Shown here piece after piece: positions 6,170-6,903 of a DNA stretch of 6,903 nt. Source of the DNA: Clostridia bacterium (GTDB lineage Bacteria; Bacillota; Clostridia; HGM11514). Location of the stretch: the NCBI GenBank assembly GCA_900757255.1, contig CAAENE010000132.1, positions 1 to 6,903 on the forward strand. Reading direction: 5' to 3'. A model generated the notes under the pieces. The model ran no database searches, was not told the origin of the DNA, and worked only from the letters and a program-made list of their open reading frames with translations. Made by a program: the position numbers and the translations under genes. Each line of letters opens with the position of its first letter. Within the stretch, counting starts at the first letter, position 1.

Positions 6170-6838
6170 ATGAAAACCTTTAAAGCCGAGCAATGCGTAG
6201 CGAAGCTTGCAAGGAGCAGAGCTTGCGACAGATTGCACCCTCTGCAGCAGAGCGTTAGCTCCTCAGGGTTTCAGCGGGGGATTATGACCCCTGCTGAAAC
6301 CCTGAAATGGAACCCGCCTTCTTGTGAGGCGGGGACATCTGCGCATAGGTTATATGTATTTGTGGAGGGTGCTGATGACCAGCGTTTTTTTCACTGGTAT
6401 TTTGATCAGCAATATAAAGTGATTATCCCCTATGCGCAGATGAAAAAAGAAAAGGTCAATGCGCTCATGAAAGGGATTCAAAAAATACCGGAAACGGATT
6501 ATATCCTGCTGGCAGATGCTGATAACCAATCGGTAGCAGATAAAATCGAAAAGATAAAAACTCGATTCAGCGCCTGCGAAAGAGAAAAGATATATATCGT
6601 AAAGCGGGAAATTGAAAGCTGGTATCTAGCTGGGTTAAAAGCTTCCGACTGCAAAAAATGGCATATCCACTATTATAGCCACACTAATGATTTGGTCAAA
6701 GAGGACTTTGACCGGCTGAAGCCCAAACACATGAGCCGTATCCATTTTATGCTGGAAATCTTAAAACGGTTTGATTTATCAGAGGGTGTGGAACGCAACG
6801 GAACCTTTTATCATTTCTGTCAAAAAAACCGCCGCTGA
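6170..6838 (+). CDS. TOPRIM-like protein (DUF4276/DUF4435-like) with unusual N-terminal insert
   Basis: Likely the effector of the upstream ATPase. The conserved part begins at LYVFVEGADDQRFF (61-74), where E66 fits the TOPRIM glutamate, followed by LLADADN (113-119) with the D116-x-D118 metal-binding pair and KREIESWYLAG (145-155, E149), as in DUF4276-type proteins. This suggests a metal-dependent nuclease, but the exact family is unsure. AAGGGGG at 6157-6163 sets the start at 6170, immediately after the ATPase stop, so the two are co-translated. Residues about 5-58 look unlike any domain: they are encoded by palindrome-rich DNA (6195-6335) that appears inserted in frame. A start further downstream lacks a ribosome binding site. 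The protein ends at 222 residues with no obvious C-terminal truncation. The insert may be tolerated as a floppy extension or may impair activity. Confidence 0.75.
   Translation: MKTFKAEQCVAKLARSRACDRLHPLQQSVSSSGFQRGIMTPAETLKWNPPSCEAGTSAHRLYVFVEGADDQRFFHWYFDQQYKVIIPYAQMKKEKVNALMKGIQKIPETDYILLADADNQSVADKIEKIKTRFSACEREKIYIVKREIESWYLAGLKASDCKKWHIHYYSHTNDLVKEDFDRLKPKHMSRIHFMLEILKRFDLSEGVERNGTFYHFCQKNRR
6195..6335. repeat. Palindrome-rich element inserted within the TOPRIM gene
   Basis: This GC-richer stretch holds several nested structures: a direct repeat AGCTTGC (6204-6210 and 6220-6226), the near-palindrome CTCTGCAGCAGAG (6240-6252), GAGC/GCTC around GTTA (6250-6261), an 18-bp stem (6263-6280 with 6288-6305, one G-T pair, 7-base loop), and CCCGCCT/AGGCGGG (6313-6319 and 6327-6333). 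It is fully open in the gene's frame. It looks like a small non-autonomous palindromic repeat element, comparable in concept to Rickettsia palindromic elements. The outer limits are uncertain. Confidence 0.6.
6336..6442. repeat. 14-base perfect inverted repeat flanking TOPRIM motif I
   Basis: CATCTGCGCATAGG (6336-6349) is the exact reverse complement of CCTATGCGCAGATG (6429-6442), with 79 bases between. The left copy abuts the palindromic insert, while the right copy is inside the conserved coding part (PYAQM). It could have arisen by template switching when the insert formed. Confidence 0.6.
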
Positions 6839-6860
6839 AAATAGACTGTTGATAAAATCC

Positions 6861-6899
6861 ACTGTAAAATATAACAAGAACCGGTTTTTATTTGACAGT
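6861..6899. repeat. Imperfect inverted repeat after the TOPRIM gene
   Basis: ACTGTAAAATA (6861-6871) pairs with TATTTGACAGT (6889-6899) with one mismatch around a 17-base loop containing AACCGGTT and five Ts. It could be an operon terminator or an element end; the window stops too soon to tell. Confidence 0.3.
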
Positions 6900-6903
6900 T
6901 CAA

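Noticed and set aside
5658..6238. Long minus-strand frames opposite the ATPase gene
   Set aside because: They are shadows of a gene with intact Walker motifs and have no ribosome binding sites or recognisable domains.
1..6903. CRISPR array, tRNA, rRNA or insertion-sequence transposase
   Set aside because: No regularly spaced repeats, no tRNA-like cloverleaf and no transposase-like frame were seen on either strand.

Overview
The window looks like accessory (horizontally acquired) DNA from a spore-forming low-to-mid-GC Firmicute, most likely a gut clostridium of the Lachnospiraceae type. The grounds are AAGGGGG/AGGGGG-type ribosome binding sites, a sigma-A-like promoter, intrinsic terminators and a fragment of the sporulation regulator gene spoIIID. 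No species call is possible from the sequence alone.

Left part (1-3927): a one-directional defence cluster. It starts with the 3' part of a PmeII-family type II restriction endonuclease, which runs off the left edge. After 22 bases comes a complete Hachiman system: hamA (DUF1837 PD-(D/E)XK nuclease) overlapping hamB (SF2, Ski2-like helicase) by 31 bases. HamA and HamB are known to form a complex that monitors DNA integrity and destroys DNA on infection. hamAB is visibly more AT-rich than the genes on either side.

Middle (3928-4973): first an array of hairpins, including a sequence that matches origins of transfer of the pMV158/MobV type, with the nick core TAGTGTG/TTA on the minus strand, although no relaxase gene lies in the window. 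Then a terminator, a small unrecognised gene (4264-4617), another terminator, and a truncated minus-strand spoIIID that keeps its start and helix-turn-helix but loses homology right after the recognition helix. This break may be the end of a mobile element or the scar of an insertion or deletion.

Right part (4974-6838): a two-gene operon with its own promoter and a pair of direct repeats spanning the -35 region. It encodes an ABC/AAA_21-type ATPase and a TOPRIM-like protein, a split OLD-like arrangement seen in several anti-phage systems. The TOPRIM gene carries, between its start codon and its conserved domain, about 150 bases of dense palindromic DNA that stays in frame, looking like a repeat element inserted into a coding sequence. 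Together the window reads as a defence island on or beside a mobilizable element.
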